From NCBI GenBank assembly GCA_016630905.1, contig WBMQ01000004.1, positions 248,001 to 312,000 on the forward strand: 64,000 nt of DNA, given 5' to 3'. A model generated the notes under the pieces. The model did not search any database. It had not been told where the DNA came from and saw only the letters and a list, made by a program, of their open reading frames with translations. This document shows positions 35,290 to 47,370 of this stretch, in pieces; position 1 is the first letter of the stretch; each line of letters starts with the position of its first letter. Source of the stretch: Capillidium heterosporum. Lineage: Eukaryota > Entomophthoromycota > Entomophthoromycetes > Entomophthorales > Capillidiaceae. A program made the translations under genes and the position numbers.

Positions 35290-37273
35290 GGCACCTTCTG
35301 ATCTAAGCTGAAAATATTCAAGCAGCAAAGTTTTTTGAATAGATTGAAGCTTTGACTGATTCTTTGGGAATAAACTTTTGACAACTGGAAGGGATTCCAT
35401 TTGAAGGGGCGAATAGAAATCTATTATAGTTTGAATGTGTTGCTAAACTTTTCATCCACTTTCAATTTCGGGGGTAAATAGCTTGATTAGCCAACATTTG
35501 CCACCTTAATTGGTTAGTACATTTTACCCCGGCTATAAAAATTTTGAACTGGAATTTAGAAATAAGAATAGGTGTGTTTTTGTGTATTAAAGTAAAATGC
35601 TTTGTAGGCCTACAAAAGTAAGAAGAAAGCTTATATTTTAAATGTATTTAAACACTATAGGCATAGTTTTATATTCTTAGTTGTTTATTATTTAAAATTA
35701 ACTTTTATTAGTTTAAAACTGTGTATATGTTAATAATAAATTTAGTATAATAAAACTTTAAAAGATTTTTTTAGAAAATTAGCTTAATAATCCTTCTTAT
35801 AAGATCTAAAAAGATGCTATTAGATCTAACTAATAATGGTATTATAATAGAATAGGTTGCAATAGTAGAATTAATACTAATTATAATAGCTAGCTATTAT
35901 AATGTAAGGAAATATTTCTAAATCAGCTGTAGTTTCACTCTATAAACCGAATTCAAGTTATATTCCAGACTTAAACGACTAGTCAATATTCTCTTATTAA
36001 GAGTAGAGATTTCCTCTTTATTTTAGCAGGAATTAAGTGATCAATTTCGTACTGATTGCTACTAAATCCTTGCACTCCCTAAAGCTAACAATGATCTTTT
36101 AGAAGAACCCAATGGATTTTGATACTGGAGTTTAGATGAACACTAATCATCAGTATCTAGAATATTTACTACTAAAGACAAGTCGCTTATATAAGGTCCA
36201 CAGTGAACTTAGTAGTAGGTCAAGTAATTATTAAATAAATGTATTAAGCATTTAATATTTCTTTCTGCTATTGGCATAGTATAGACTCCCTGCATAGCAT
36301 AATTGAGAACTAAGAATTTGTATCTCTCCAAGATTGAGAGTTGCACTGATCTGAACTGAATCAACAAACCGAACTGAACCGAATCTGAAAACTCAAGCTA
36401 AACAATGAATTTGACTACGTTTCTTAGTCTCATGGCTACGATCGGAGTAGTCCTGTCTGCTCACCGCCTCTGGATCAGACTTCAGGCACGAGTTTCTTCC
36501 TTGTATACCCTTTGTACCAACTTCTTTAGCCTTTATGGGGTACTGGCTACCGCTACTGCCTGGTTGACTCCTGCTGGTAAGCGTTCTTGATGGATGTTCC
36601 CCAACATAAAGTTTACACACACTAATATTTTCATATAAAGTATATTGATGGATATACTAGATCTTGATAAATATATATGTTTCTAAACTATTATCAAAAA
36701 TTAAAGCTCTAGTAATTTAGCTATCTAGAAAATTAAAGGTATTAGCCTAGTATTACAACTTACAAGAGAACGGAAAAAAAGTACCGTCCCAAGAACAAAT
36801 CTCATTTGAAGTCGGCTATCCCAAACTATATAAACCTATAAATAGGTAATGGATGAACTATTCCTCCAATGAGTTCGTTGAAATACTTCCAATTTAGACA
36901 AAAAATCGGCTTAATTTGGTAATTTTCTATCAATTCCCTATCATCCAGAGGATTATTTTCCTCATTCTTCAACGAATGACAATCAAGAGGCTAGAACCTT
37001 TGGTCAATTTAAAAGTCGGGGTAAAATCCTAAAAGCATCCCTAAAATTCTAGGGTAAAAGGTGAGTGAGATGGCTGTTAAATTGAGTCCAACAGAAGCTG
37101 TGAACTTTTAATTTTCAAAAAATGTGTACTGGTATATATCGCCTTGAGCATAATATTTAAATACCATCAACATTGTTCAACTATTTTAGACATTTCAAAA
37201 TATGCAATGTGTCTGCGTCGGCATTTACTAACTATCCGAGCAATCCTTACCGGGCCATATTATACTTATCATC
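35290..37273. other. Gene-poor, very AT-rich region
   Basis: About 2 kb. The part at 35640-36300 is especially AT-rich with many TTAATA/TATTA runs and could be mutated mobile DNA. An ORF at 36405-36590 (61 aa, hydrophobic start, ATG preceded by a CTGAAC-rich stretch) may be a small secreted or membrane peptide. Nothing else is recognised. Confidence 0.35.
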
Positions 37274-37681
37274 ATGACAAATTTACGAGAATCAATTTGT
37301 AAAGACAGTAACCAAATCCATCAATTGGGTTACCTGTTATCATTCCTACGTTCGGAAAGATACCCAAAATACCGACAAATAGCTGATAGGTATTTATAGC
37401 TTAAGATCGTTCTATTGACTGCTTGGATTAATCTGCATCTCAAGGCCCTGTCTAAAGCACATCTTATCACCTTATACTATCTTGAAACTACCGTTTCAGC
37501 TAGTATTAATAATGAAACCGTCCAATTAAGTTCAAAGTTTAGCTCCATTATGACTATATTTCAAATCAGCAAAACGCTGGACGTAAAAATTAGAATGTTG
37601 ATGAAGAGTCCTATCAAACGTATTGAAATTCAGCTCAACAGCCATGTCTGTACTTCTATTTGTACCTTCATCCAGTACTAA
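37274..37681 (+). pseudogene. Hypothetical protein gene with one in-frame TAG
   Basis: An ATG at 37274 opens MTNLRESICKDSNQIHQLG. The same frame continues as TAWINLHLKALSKAHLITLY to 37681. A single TAG (37403-37405) interrupts it. No GT-AG segment of suitable phase removes the stop. The product is about 135 aa, helical, and of unknown family. The TAG is one transition from CAG, so it could be a recent nonsense change. Confidence 0.35.
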
Positions 37682-38089
37682 TCAACTTTACAGCTGCATC
37701 TAGCTGTATTTCTAATCCGAATGAGGGTTTTATTGATAAAGCTGCTGAAAGCTTGTAAACAACAATCACATGGCCAGTAGACTAGTCAATCTGGAAGAGA
37801 TTAAGGGCTGCAAAAATATTCCTTTAGCTGATTACCCTTTATCCAATCACCTTTTATCAGCCACATTATTAATGGGAAAAAGCCATGAACTGATTCGTCT
37901 AAAGCCAAAGTATAGATAAAGCCACTCCAAAACAACCGATTTCCGATTAATAATCGCATAAAGTTGGTCTCTCTTTCCATTGTGGATTCAAATAATAATT
38001 TTGACAGAAGGGTCATTATATAAATAGGCTGGATGTGGAAAGTGCGTACCAACTAAACTGTTTTAATTTTCAGAGTTCGACATTTAGAC
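37682..38089. other. Intergenic spacer
   Basis: Upstream region of the OSGIN-like gene; no feature recognised. Confidence 0.5.
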
Positions 38090-39634
38090 ATGCAAGTTCA
38101 CAGTAACCAACATGAGACCACGGCCATGCAGAGGTACAACAAGAGGTGCATGACGAGCCTACCCAAGTACCTATGCTGCCACTCCAAAAAGTCCAACTTG
38201 GCCCGATTCAACTACAAACCAACTATCGAGAAAAGGCCACACCAATTGCCTAACGAGACCGAAGTACTTGTAATTGGCAATGGTCCTAGCGGGATATTCC
38301 TCTCGTACCTGCTAGACGGAAACGTACCCCACGTCGATGGGATAAATGCAAACTCGGTACTACCGACGACTACAGCATCTGCTAAAATTACTCCAGCCAA
38401 GAGCTTCAATCTATTCCAACACGACCTGGAACAACTTTCCAACCTACAGGACATTAACGAAAATAAGTACAAGTTCAGCAAAGTTCACAATCTTTTGGAC
38501 AACCTAATAAACCCTGGCGGGGATTTCGACATTGACGAGCCTAGTCGCTTAACCTTTCGTACTGCCCTGCCTAAACTACCTCACCTCGTTCTGGGAAAAT
38601 CCAAGGCTGGAGGTATCTGGTCCGGTTTCGAGAAGAACGACGTCAAAGCTCTGTCGCACTACCGGCACCTCGAACTACCCGGGCTGAGTTTCCTACAGTG
38701 GCGTAAATTGACATCCGGCTTCCAACTCAATAAAGATTGGCGACCCAAGCGCAGCGAAGTATACCAGTATTATAAGTACTACATAAAGCACCACAACCTA
38801 CATAAGAACATCTTCGAGGACTACGAGGTACTGCAAGTTACCCCAACCACCAACTACAACGGCCCCTGCACCTGTGAGCGAAATTTGCAAATGATTCGAA
38901 GGTGCGCCCACTGCTCCAACTACAGGTTTGTAGTTAAAGGTATCCACAGATCCTTGGGTTCCGTCAAAAAGTTTACTTTGCTCGTCAACAACGTCGTCTT
39001 AGCTACTGGGAACAGTGTTCCCAACAAACTGAATATCAAAGGTGAGGATAGCGATTTAGTGTTCAACGACATCGAACTTGCTTTAAAGTCCATAAAGTTT
39101 GACGGATCCCCAACTTTGGTTATAGGCTCGGGCTTATCAGCCGCCGACTTCATCTTGAAGAGCGACAGCGTATTGCACCAATACTACTCCCCCAGTTCGT
39201 ATCCCAGGCATAACAGGGTCAAGCATCCTTTGGCCAACTGTTGGAAGGAAGACTACCCCGAGTACCACTCCATCTACAGCCTTATGAAGTCGCAGACCTC
39301 AAATGAAAGGTATACACCGCTACCCGATAGTCAAACCTTGGCGATTAAAAGCCACAGCGACACTAAGTTGAAGGTCCTTATAAAATTGAATGATGGCTCC
39401 ATTGTCGAGAAGTTGGTCAACGGTGTCGTCAACTTGACTGGGTACAAACCTTCTTTGTACCCCCTCCACTTACCTGGCTTGGACCTCAATTTTATGGATC
39501 AAGAACATTTCAACGACAATGGGGTGTTCAAGGTAGGTGCCGCCAATGGTAACAACTTTGTACGACAGCTGCTGCCCAACTGCATCACAACGTATCTTAC
39601 CCTTGCTAAAAGTTACAAGTTGAACTTCTGTTGA
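38090..39634 (+). CDS. OSGIN-like FAD-dependent flavoprotein
   Basis: Intronless, 514 aa. It belongs to the OSGIN1/2 family of flavin-monooxygenase-like proteins. An FAD-binding GxGxxG lies at residues about 59-70 (VLVIGNGPSGIFLSYLL). A second cluster (LVLGKSKAGGIWSGF, about 164-178) is the family's ATG-like motif. WRKLTSGFQL and YYKYYIKHHNLH follow. A second nucleotide-binding turn, LVIGSGLSAADF, is at about 343. The C-terminus has the GYKPSLYPLHLPGL region before the end. The substrate is unknown; animal members are linked to oxidative stress and growth control. The absence of introns contrasts with neighbours of similar size. Confidence 0.82.
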   Translation: MQVHSNQHETTAMQRYNKRCMTSLPKYLCCHSKKSNLARFNYKPTIEKRPHQLPNETEVLVIGNGPSGIFLSYLLDGNVPHVDGINANSVLPTTTASAKITPAKSFNLFQHDLEQLSNLQDINENKYKFSKVHNLLDNLINPGGDFDIDEPSRLTFRTALPKLPHLVLGKSKAGGIWSGFEKNDVKALSHYRHLELPGLSFLQWRKLTSGFQLNKDWRPKRSEVYQYYKYYIKHHNLHKNIFEDYEVLQVTPTTNYNGPCTCERNLQMIRRCAHCSNYRFVVKGIHRSLGSVKKFTLLVNNVVLATGNSVPNKLNIKGEDSDLVFNDIELALKSIKFDGSPTLVIGSGLSAADFILKSDSVLHQYYSPSSYPRHNRVKHPLANCWKEDYPEYHSIYSLMKSQTSNERYTPLPDSQTLAIKSHSDTKLKVLIKLNDGSIVEKLVNGVVNLTGYKPSLYPLHLPGLDLNFMDQEHFNDNGVFKVGAANGNNFVRQLLPNCITTYLTLAKSYKLNFC

Positions 39635-40766
39635 GAATTTTGACCTATTCAAGTCGAAAATAGAATCTAATTTATTAAAAGTTAATTGCTAATCTGTTTT
39701 TAGTAAGTTAAAGATATAATGCATCTTTCTATTGTACTTTATTTAATAGTTGCCATTGCTGCAAGAAATTTATAGACGGCGACCTTAAACCTTTGCCACC
39801 TGAATTTGAGTTACATGTTGGCTGACTGATACTAGCCAGCCTTTCCATTTAAATCTAACTTGACGAATTTTGCAAGGACTGAAAAGCATTTAGGCTAATG
39901 ATGCATTCAAGAGTTCAAAAACATACCAGATTGCCCGTTGTTTTCGATATAAGGACCTTCGAGTATGTTCAGAAGAATATACCATCAGCAATTTCTCCTA
40001 CATTCCCCATGGCTAAATAAAAGTTCTAAAATCGAGTTTTCAGATAAATTATATAATATGGACGATAAAGTTTTCGATTTCCAGCATATATTTGTTCCAT
40101 TTAATAATGAGTGGCAGTTGTTGGGGCTAATAGTATCCATCTGTAAGCTTGGATTATAAATTCCAAAGATGGTGAATCTATAGCATTAGCTGCTAGCATT
40201 TGGTACACCTTTTCATTATAAGCAGTTTATTAATATTTCTATAGTTTTAGTATACAGATGTCCACGAATAGGTAAGTAGAAATTCCACTGGTTGCTATTG
40301 CTACCACCTAAGTTTAAATAGACACCCATGCTGAAATGTACTATATATCTATAGGGTCTACTCTATCTATATTGAACCCTGGGCATGTTTGTACAGAGCT
40401 TTTTGTCCGCTACCAGCAATACGATTCCCATTTATGGCTATCGTCACATTGGCACTGACGTCAAAAATCGTATACAATACTTTTGAAGCTGGGCTAAGCT
40501 ATACTTAGGCCAATTACATCAGTCTGATTTGGTTTAGAAGCCAAATTGGTTTGCTTTTGGTGAGTTTTCAATTCAACTGACGCTATAAATTGAAGATGGA
40601 GTACAGTTCTCAAGAACGTGAACACTTTGATTGCAACTAAACTATACCAAACTTGCGCCAAGAGAACGGATATTGGTAAGCCTTAGCAACTGTCCATGAG
40701 CTATAAATTGTTTATGCCATATTTGTTTTCTTCTTTCAATACCCATTAACTAACTTTTACTAGCAC
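39635..40766. other. Intergenic region with a small ORF
   Basis: A 64-codon frame at 39965-40159 includes VFDFQHIFVPFNNEWQLLG, reminiscent of the block before the catalytic His of Ulp1-type peptidases. It is isolated and probably a fragment or chance. The rest, including the promoter of the PXB-PX gene, shows nothing clear. Confidence 0.3.
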
Positions 40767-43700
40767 ATGTCTCAGAGATCGAAACTTAACCATGAGCTCC
40801 TTGGAGTAGCTGGTTCGCCATACCTCGATAATTCCCAACTGGAGGAGGAACGTCTAAACCTCAACTTACTTTATGCCAGCCAGCTTAAAAAGGACCTTAT
40901 TACCCGTTCTATCCAGTCCGAAACAGAGTACCTCTTCAACAACAACTTCATAAGAGTACTTAGGGAAGCCAGCGCAAGTAAAAGTATAAATGTAGATCAA
41001 GCTTCGAACGAACCAACCTCTGTGGAAGTAGTAGACACCCCTATAATGCGCTATTTCTTCAACAGCTACGTCTTAACCTTTCCCTTCCTCGCCAACACTG
41101 ACATTCCCAAATTCCTTGACAAGTTGGAATCCTTCTTTGATGAGGTTATCGGTGCCAAACTTTCTACGGACGCCGAAAACGCCGATACCACCAAGCGCAA
41201 GTTGGTGACTATCCGTATCCAAAAGATCTTGGTATTGATATTCAACAACGCAACGCCTATCCGTACCGACAATTTATCGAAGTACCCCTATTGAAAGTCA
41301 ACCAGCCAGTACCCCATCCCAGGAACCCAAGACAATTCAAAAGCCAGCTGCTCAAGTCGAAAAACCAGCTGAGGATGTAAGTTCCATCTTGGGCACACCT
41401 TATCGCGTTAACGTCGCTGGAGTTCGTAAGATAACCAACAAGGGAACCTTTTCAACCTCGGTCCATCCAGTAAGTTTTTTACATTGATTAGGTTCTTATT
41501 TTTTTAGGAATTCATTATGAGTACCGTTAAAGTTGGAGCTGAGGAGACGATATTCACTTTGAAGAAGTATGAAGATTTCAAATCGCTGCTCAAAAAGGTA
41601 ACTACTTTAACTATTATATATGCTATAAGTATGCATTTTATTAATTTAATTTATTCAATTCACCTTTTAACAATAAATGTGCTATTTAGATCTCCAAGAG
41701 ATACCCTTTATTGGATTTACCCGCCCTACCTCCCAAATTGAAGGATTCGTCCAAGAATACAACTCTGTACTCGGAAGGTGAACGTCTAAATTTACGTTCT
41801 GTGCTGCGACGACTTCTTGCCATACCGGAAGTCACATCCCTTCCTGAAATCTATCATTTCTTGACCTCCGATCCAATAGCATTAGAGAAAGAAGATACTC
41901 TGGACATTTTCGAACGCGAACAGCACATGCAACAGCTTTCTGAGGAGCGTAGGAAATTCCACTTGTACGTCTCGGAAAAGGCAGTAAAATACAATAGCCT
42001 TTGGATAACTTGCAAGCGTGAACTTTTCAAACCAGGTAAACTATTTTTGTTCATCATCGTACTTATTGATTGTATTTAGGAGGTATTGAGGAATTTGAGC
42101 GCATGCTCAGTACAACTTCGACTATCGCTGAACTCCCAGAGCACTTCCGTGGTGTTATGGAATGGGCCCGTTTAAAGTACCATTTCTGATATACATAGCT
42201 AACTTCTTTTAGTTTCGCCTCCTTCCTCTACACATTTTTCTGTACCACCGATGACAGCGCCCGATTTTTCAAAGCCTTATGTTCGACTCATGGAATTATG
42301 CCCTATCGTACACTGGGTACCATTTTACAATATACGAATCCTACCTACATGGTCAAGGGAGTCATGGACCTTTTGCTTTCCCAGCCCTTTGGATCGACCA
42401 GTCTGATGCAAAGACTTCTAACTACCAGTCTACTCGACCAGGCCCGGAGCACTCAGACTGAGATTGACGCCTTGGAAGCTCGAGTTCAGGACCCAGAACT
42501 ATGTAAACGAATTTATAATTTCGTTTACAACCCCGAATCCCGCAGCGAAACTAGTGTTCTGACAGAAGGTATTTCTCTATTCAAGACCTATATTGAGCTT
42601 TATTAGATACCAGTAACTTTGATCGATTAACCACCATCATCAACGATCCTGAGATCGAGCCTGAATTGACCCCAGAATCCATCATGAGGTTCTGGGCCGC
42701 AAGGGAGTGGATCGATAAGTATAACTCAGGTAAATAATGAGCTTAGGCTCAGCTGTAAACTTATTATTCACTAGGTCAAAATCCACCTGTTTCCGTCGGT
42801 CCTAATGGAGAGCCAGTATATGGTGAATTCCTGTTCCTTGAAGCTTTGCATCAGCTTTTTGTTCTTCAGACCCGCAAGCGTGATACTGAAAAGATTTCTG
42901 ACTTGATGTTCAAAGGATCAACCGGCAAGGTTATGAAGGAGTTACTTACCATCTTTTACGGTCCTCTAGCCCAAGTATACAGAGTAAGCTAACCTATAGG
43001 AAACTGCTAAACCAACTCAAATTTTATAGGACGCCAACGTTGGAGACTACGTTATGAAAATCAGTGCCTTTATGGACGATCTTATTTCAGTAATAGGCTC
43101 CATCAACAGCGGCGACTACGTTCGAAACCAGGAAAGTGGTCAGCTCCAGTCATTCATAGATCTGGTTGCCAGGCATGAGGAAGTGTTCTATAGCTTCATA
43201 CATTCGATATACAGTCACACGAGCAGCAGTCTGTTTAGAGATCTCTTGAAGTGGTTTGATTCCCTCTTTGACACTATTCGCAACCATGTCATCGAAGGAA
43301 ACATAGATATGCAAGACCTCGTCGACAAGAACTTGCCACCCCACCTCAGCAATGGGCTCAAGTCCGACCTCGAGTCTTTAGTTGCGTACAACACCCGTCG
43401 CAAGGAGCGTCAGATGCGAAACCTGCGTAACAAGATCAACCAAGCAGATGGATCCAACCTAAACGCCGGAGATGAGGCCGAAGAAAGTTCACCAACCTTC
43501 TCTGAGGATGTTTCATCTACTGACGAGAAGGGCGGCCACTCCAAGCGTGACTCGGTCACCGACTTTGGATTTGGTACCTTGTCCCTCGATGACATTCGCG
43601 ATATTCAAGAGATTGACAGCTTCGACACGCATAACGACTTGAGCGACGATCTCAGTACCTCTAGCCGTACCAACAGTTTGACTCCTAGCGAGAAGCACAA

Positions 43701-44058
43701 GTTCGACAAGCTCAAAGCCCAATCTAGGGCCGAGATGCAATCCAGAATCAATGCAGACCCCTCCGAAAGTATGTTGGTGTGGTTGAACGATAAGGAGGAC
43801 TTGGATTTAGACGCTTCCAGTAAGAACTCTACCAGTACTTTGGTTTCGCAACCTAAAGTTAACGAAAAGGAAAAGGAGAGCAATATGAACAGTCTACATA
43901 CTACGTCCGATATCCCAAGTCGTATATCCAAATTTGTGACGGCTAAAGAAATAGCTCATATCTCGCAAGAACCTTATCCTAAGGATATATACACGATACC
44001 TTTACTCCTCAAACCGTTCACCCAAGTCTTGGGCAAGCAGCTTAAGAAGTCGACTTAA
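40767..44058 (+). CDS. PXB-PX-DUF3818 protein (YPR097W/Lec1-like) (one frame break)
   Basis: Large fungal phosphoinositide-binding protein. Exon 1 encodes the PX-associated (PXB) domain (YASQLKKDLITRSIQSETEY, then FFNSYVLTFPFL). Next are a PX domain (PYRVNVAGVRKI, YEDFKSLLKK, ISKRYPLLDLPALPPK, EVTSLPEIYHFLT) and the DUF3818 region (MEWARLNFASFLYTFFCTTD, LLLSQPFGSTSLMQRL). A coiled, Arg/Glu-rich segment and an acidic tail end it. This order is that of yeast Ypr097w/Lec1, tied to lipid and sterol distribution. Frame 0 of exon 1 stops at TAC-CCC-TAT-TGA (41283-41294). The PXB-PX linker continues in the +1 frame (IESQPASTPSQ) up to the donor at 41470. Confidence 0.85.
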
Positions 44059-44623
44059 AGAGAGTTGGATGGAGATATAAACTACACATTTTAAATATAC
44101 TGATTGTGGTCCCTCTGTTAAAATAAAGCATTTTGCTTGATATGATTGGAAAGTTTAAAGGTTTTATATATTCTATGGACAAGATATAATTATTTGGTGA
44201 TGATGTATGAAAAGTTTATATAAATTTTTAGTAAGGTGAAAATCATCTCTATAAACTATGTAAATTAGCCTCATGTTCATTTAAAGGAGCTATAGCTTGA
44301 ACTGTAATAGCCTGAATTTATATCTCAACTGATAAAGTATACAGCTAATATACTTGGACCAAGATTCGGTGATCATTAGGCTCTAAGTTCGATAAATAGA
44401 GAATTGAATATATATGGAAAATTTCTTATATAGTACGATTCTATTGAAAGACAGATTTTTTAGATCACTAAAAATTGATATTACATTTATATATATTATT
44501 CCAACCTTAGACAAAACAAAAATGATACTGCAAGTATTTAAAGAACATATCGCTCTATAGTCTTAAATTCAATGACTAGTCTATTTTAATTTTCGTAACA
44601 AAGCTCCATATTAAAGTCGCCAA
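44059..44623. other. Convergent intergenic spacer
   Basis: 3' flanks of the PXB-PX and helicase genes; AT-rich, nothing recognised. Confidence 0.5.
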
Positions 44624-46839
44624 TTAACCTGATTTCGATTTGCCTCCACGACTACGACCACGGTTATTGAAGGATCCCCCTCTGCCACGGGTACCCTTAC
44701 CTCTCGATGAACCTAACGACTGTCCCCTAAAGTTGCTATTACCTCTTCCACTGCTACTAGTGGTGGTGGTATCTTTTGCCGGTTTACCTCGCATACTGCG
44801 TAGAGTCCTTCGGTCAGTGGTAGCACCCCCTCTAGGTCTAAAGCCACTACCTACTTTGGATTTTTTACCACTATCAACAGCTCCATCCTTAACGCTATCA
44901 GATGTAGGTCGGGATCGCTTGTTTCCATTGAAGCTACCACGGCTTTCAGGGAAAGTAGTTGGCTTGAAATCGGCCATCTTAGCTAGCTGGGGATCAACTT
45001 CCATTTTGGCATCTTTGAGCAACTTGATTAAGGGGCGAGCGAGACGTCCGTCATCTAAAGTAACATAGGAGAGGGCACTACCGGTAGCCCCGGCGCGACC
45101 TGTTCGACCGATCCTGTGGACGTAATCTTCAATCTTGGTGGGCATGTCGTAGTTGATGACAACTTTAACATCGGGGATATCTAGCCCTCTGCTAGCCAAG
45201 TCAGTGGCCACCAAGATTTTAGAGGTGCCGGCTCTGAACGCCTTCAAAGCCATATCTCTAGCCATCTGCGACTTTTCACCGTGGATGGCCTGGCTACATT
45301 TTGGATCTTCAGTCACTTCGTTCAAGTACTCGGATAGTTTCTGGGCCATAACTTTGGTAGCTACAAAGATGAGGATTTTAGTGTCGCTAGCTTCCAAGTT
45401 CAGTCGTGTCAATTCGTCAGTAAGTAAATCGAGCTTCTTCTTGTGGTCACATATTTTTACTGACTGTTGGATCGCTTTGTTGGCCTGCAGCGCCAGTTTG
45501 CCAACAGTTAGGTAGATGAACTTGCCAAGGTAGGAATAAGCTAGGTTTTTGACCGAGTCGGGCCAAGTGGCACTAAACATCATGGTCTGTCGATCAGGTC
45601 GGATCTTATCGACGACTTGTTTGAGCTGGCTCTCGAAACCCATGTCCAGCATTCGATCCGCTTCGTCAAGTACGAGGTAGGTGACTCGATTTAAGTTGAT
45701 ATCGTTAGACTCTATAAGGTCCAGAAGTCTGCCTGGAGTGGCGATGATAAGTTGGACGCCCGGTTCCAGACTTTGCAGTTGGATCTCTTTGGGGATACCT
45801 CCATAGATGCATGTATAGGTTATTTTGGAACCTTTGATTAGAACTTTGAGTTGGTCTTTAATCTGTTGGACTAGCTCGCGGGTTGGAGCTAATATTAAGC
45901 CGATAGGCCCTTGCCCAGGCTTCACCTTGGGCTGAGCTTTGATGTGGAGGATTGCTGGAATTAGGAATGCCAGTGTCTTACCACTTCCGGTTTGAGCTAC
46001 CCCTACCAGATTACGACCGGACAGAGCTACCGGGAGTCCTTGAGCTTGGATGGGCGTAGGCTTCTGGAACTCCAAGGAATCTATTTGGCCACGCAAGGCT
46101 TCAGGCAGTGTCAGCTGATCGAAACTTGTAATGAGGCTGGGGATGTTGGATCCTTTGACTTTGATTGTATGTAGCTTCCGTTCTTCTTTGATCTCTTCGG
46201 TAGTCAACTTTGCTATGTCGGCATGCTCTACATAAAAGTTCTTTTCGAAGCTAAGAGTCTTAACTGCTGCATTATCCGAGACTTCTTCATCGCTTGATCG
46301 AGTTATCTTCGTCGGAGAGTTCAGAATTGGTATCGGAATCAGCTTCATCATCTTCATCAGTGCTATCCTCTTCAGGATTTTCACTATCGCTGTTTGAGCT
46401 AGCTTCTTCCAAACTATCCAAGGAATTCTCATTTTCAATTACTTCAGAATTATTTGAGTTGACATCACTAACCACTTCTTCGTCTTCTTCACTACTAGCC
46501 TCATTCAAATTTTGAGTCTCATCCTTAGTTTCTGCCATCCTAAACAAAAAAATTAGCTAATATTAAAAATAATTCGTACTTTTCAGTAGAAACATCTGTA
46601 TCATCGTTGACATTTTCATCAACTTGAGCACTTGAGTCGACCTTAATGTTCAAATTTGATACTTTGTCAGTCACTTTTCCAACTTCCTTATTGAGCTTGC
46701 CATTCTTGAAATTTGATACATTCTTTTTATTCCCCCATTCCTTCTGACTGGTCCTACAATAAAATTAACTTGAAATACAAATCAATAGTATGTACTTTGC
46801 TGTGTTCTTATTCTTGTTACTAGATTTCTTGTTGACCAT
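44624..46839 (-). CDS. DEAD-box RNA helicase with acidic N-terminus and RGG tail (one frame break)
   Basis: ATP-dependent RNA helicase, closest in motif wording to the DBP2/DDX5 and PRP5-like groups. Exons: 46796-46839, 46580-46753 and 44624-46539. The start is MVNKKSSNKNKN. A long Glu/Asp/Ser-rich segment follows, then FYVEHADIAKLTTEEIKEER and the core. Motifs seen: Q (FQKPTPIQAQ), I (AQTGSGKT), Ia (PTRELVQQ), Ib (TPGRLLD), II (DEAD), III (SAT), V (ATDLASRGLD), VI (HRIGRTGRAG). The C-terminal tail is rich in RGG/SRGG repeats, as in RNA-annealing helicases. The acidic frame stops at AAG-CGA-TGA (46287-46295), and the coding continues in +1 (SSDEEVSDNAAV). Assignment between ribosome biogenesis and splicing roles is not possible from this alone. 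Confidence 0.88.
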
Positions 46840-47370
46840 AGCTTCTTGCCTAACTTTGAGTTGAAAATTTTCAAAATGCTTGGTGCCTTTCTAAATCGAA
46901 ATTTTGAAAAAGTAGCTCCATTGGCTGATTTCGGTAAAAGCCAATGAACTATTGCTAAGCACGATTAGAATTTGATACTTTTTGACGGTATGGTAGTCAC
47001 TCAGTAGATTCTATTAAAAGAAAAGGCTAACCAGCAGCTTTAAGACTTGAACACAATACAAACGTTGCGTATATATTTATAGCCCATTAATCGATAAGAT
47101 GTAGCTTCTTATAGCTTCGAATGTATAATTGATTAAACTAAAGTTTAAAAAGATGTGTAAAATATACGAAATATAACTAGTTACATTTTAAAAATTTATT
47201 TGGAAACTTTCTTATATTTAAGAAATAAAAGCTTTGCACTTGTAGCAGTATAAAAGGATGTAGTAAAAGAGAGGCCTATGTTCCAATTTTGAATAGGTAT
47301 AAAAGGTAAGATAACAGTTTTAAATTAGAAAAGGCGAGTTTGGTGGCAACAAAACCCACAGGATGGATAC
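46840..47370. other. Intergenic spacer
   Basis: Promoter of the helicase gene and 3' flank of PEX13. AT-rich; no gene. Confidence 0.5.

Noticed and set aside
40767-44058. Ubiquitin ligase E4 (Ufd2) as identity of this gene
   Set aside because: There is no U-box at the C-terminus. The PXB, PX and DUF3818 blocks fit a Ypr097w/Lec1-like protein.
44640-45068. Pro/Leu-rich plus-strand ORF opposite the helicase
   Set aside because: Antisense of the RGG tail; composition is fully explained by the reverse strand.
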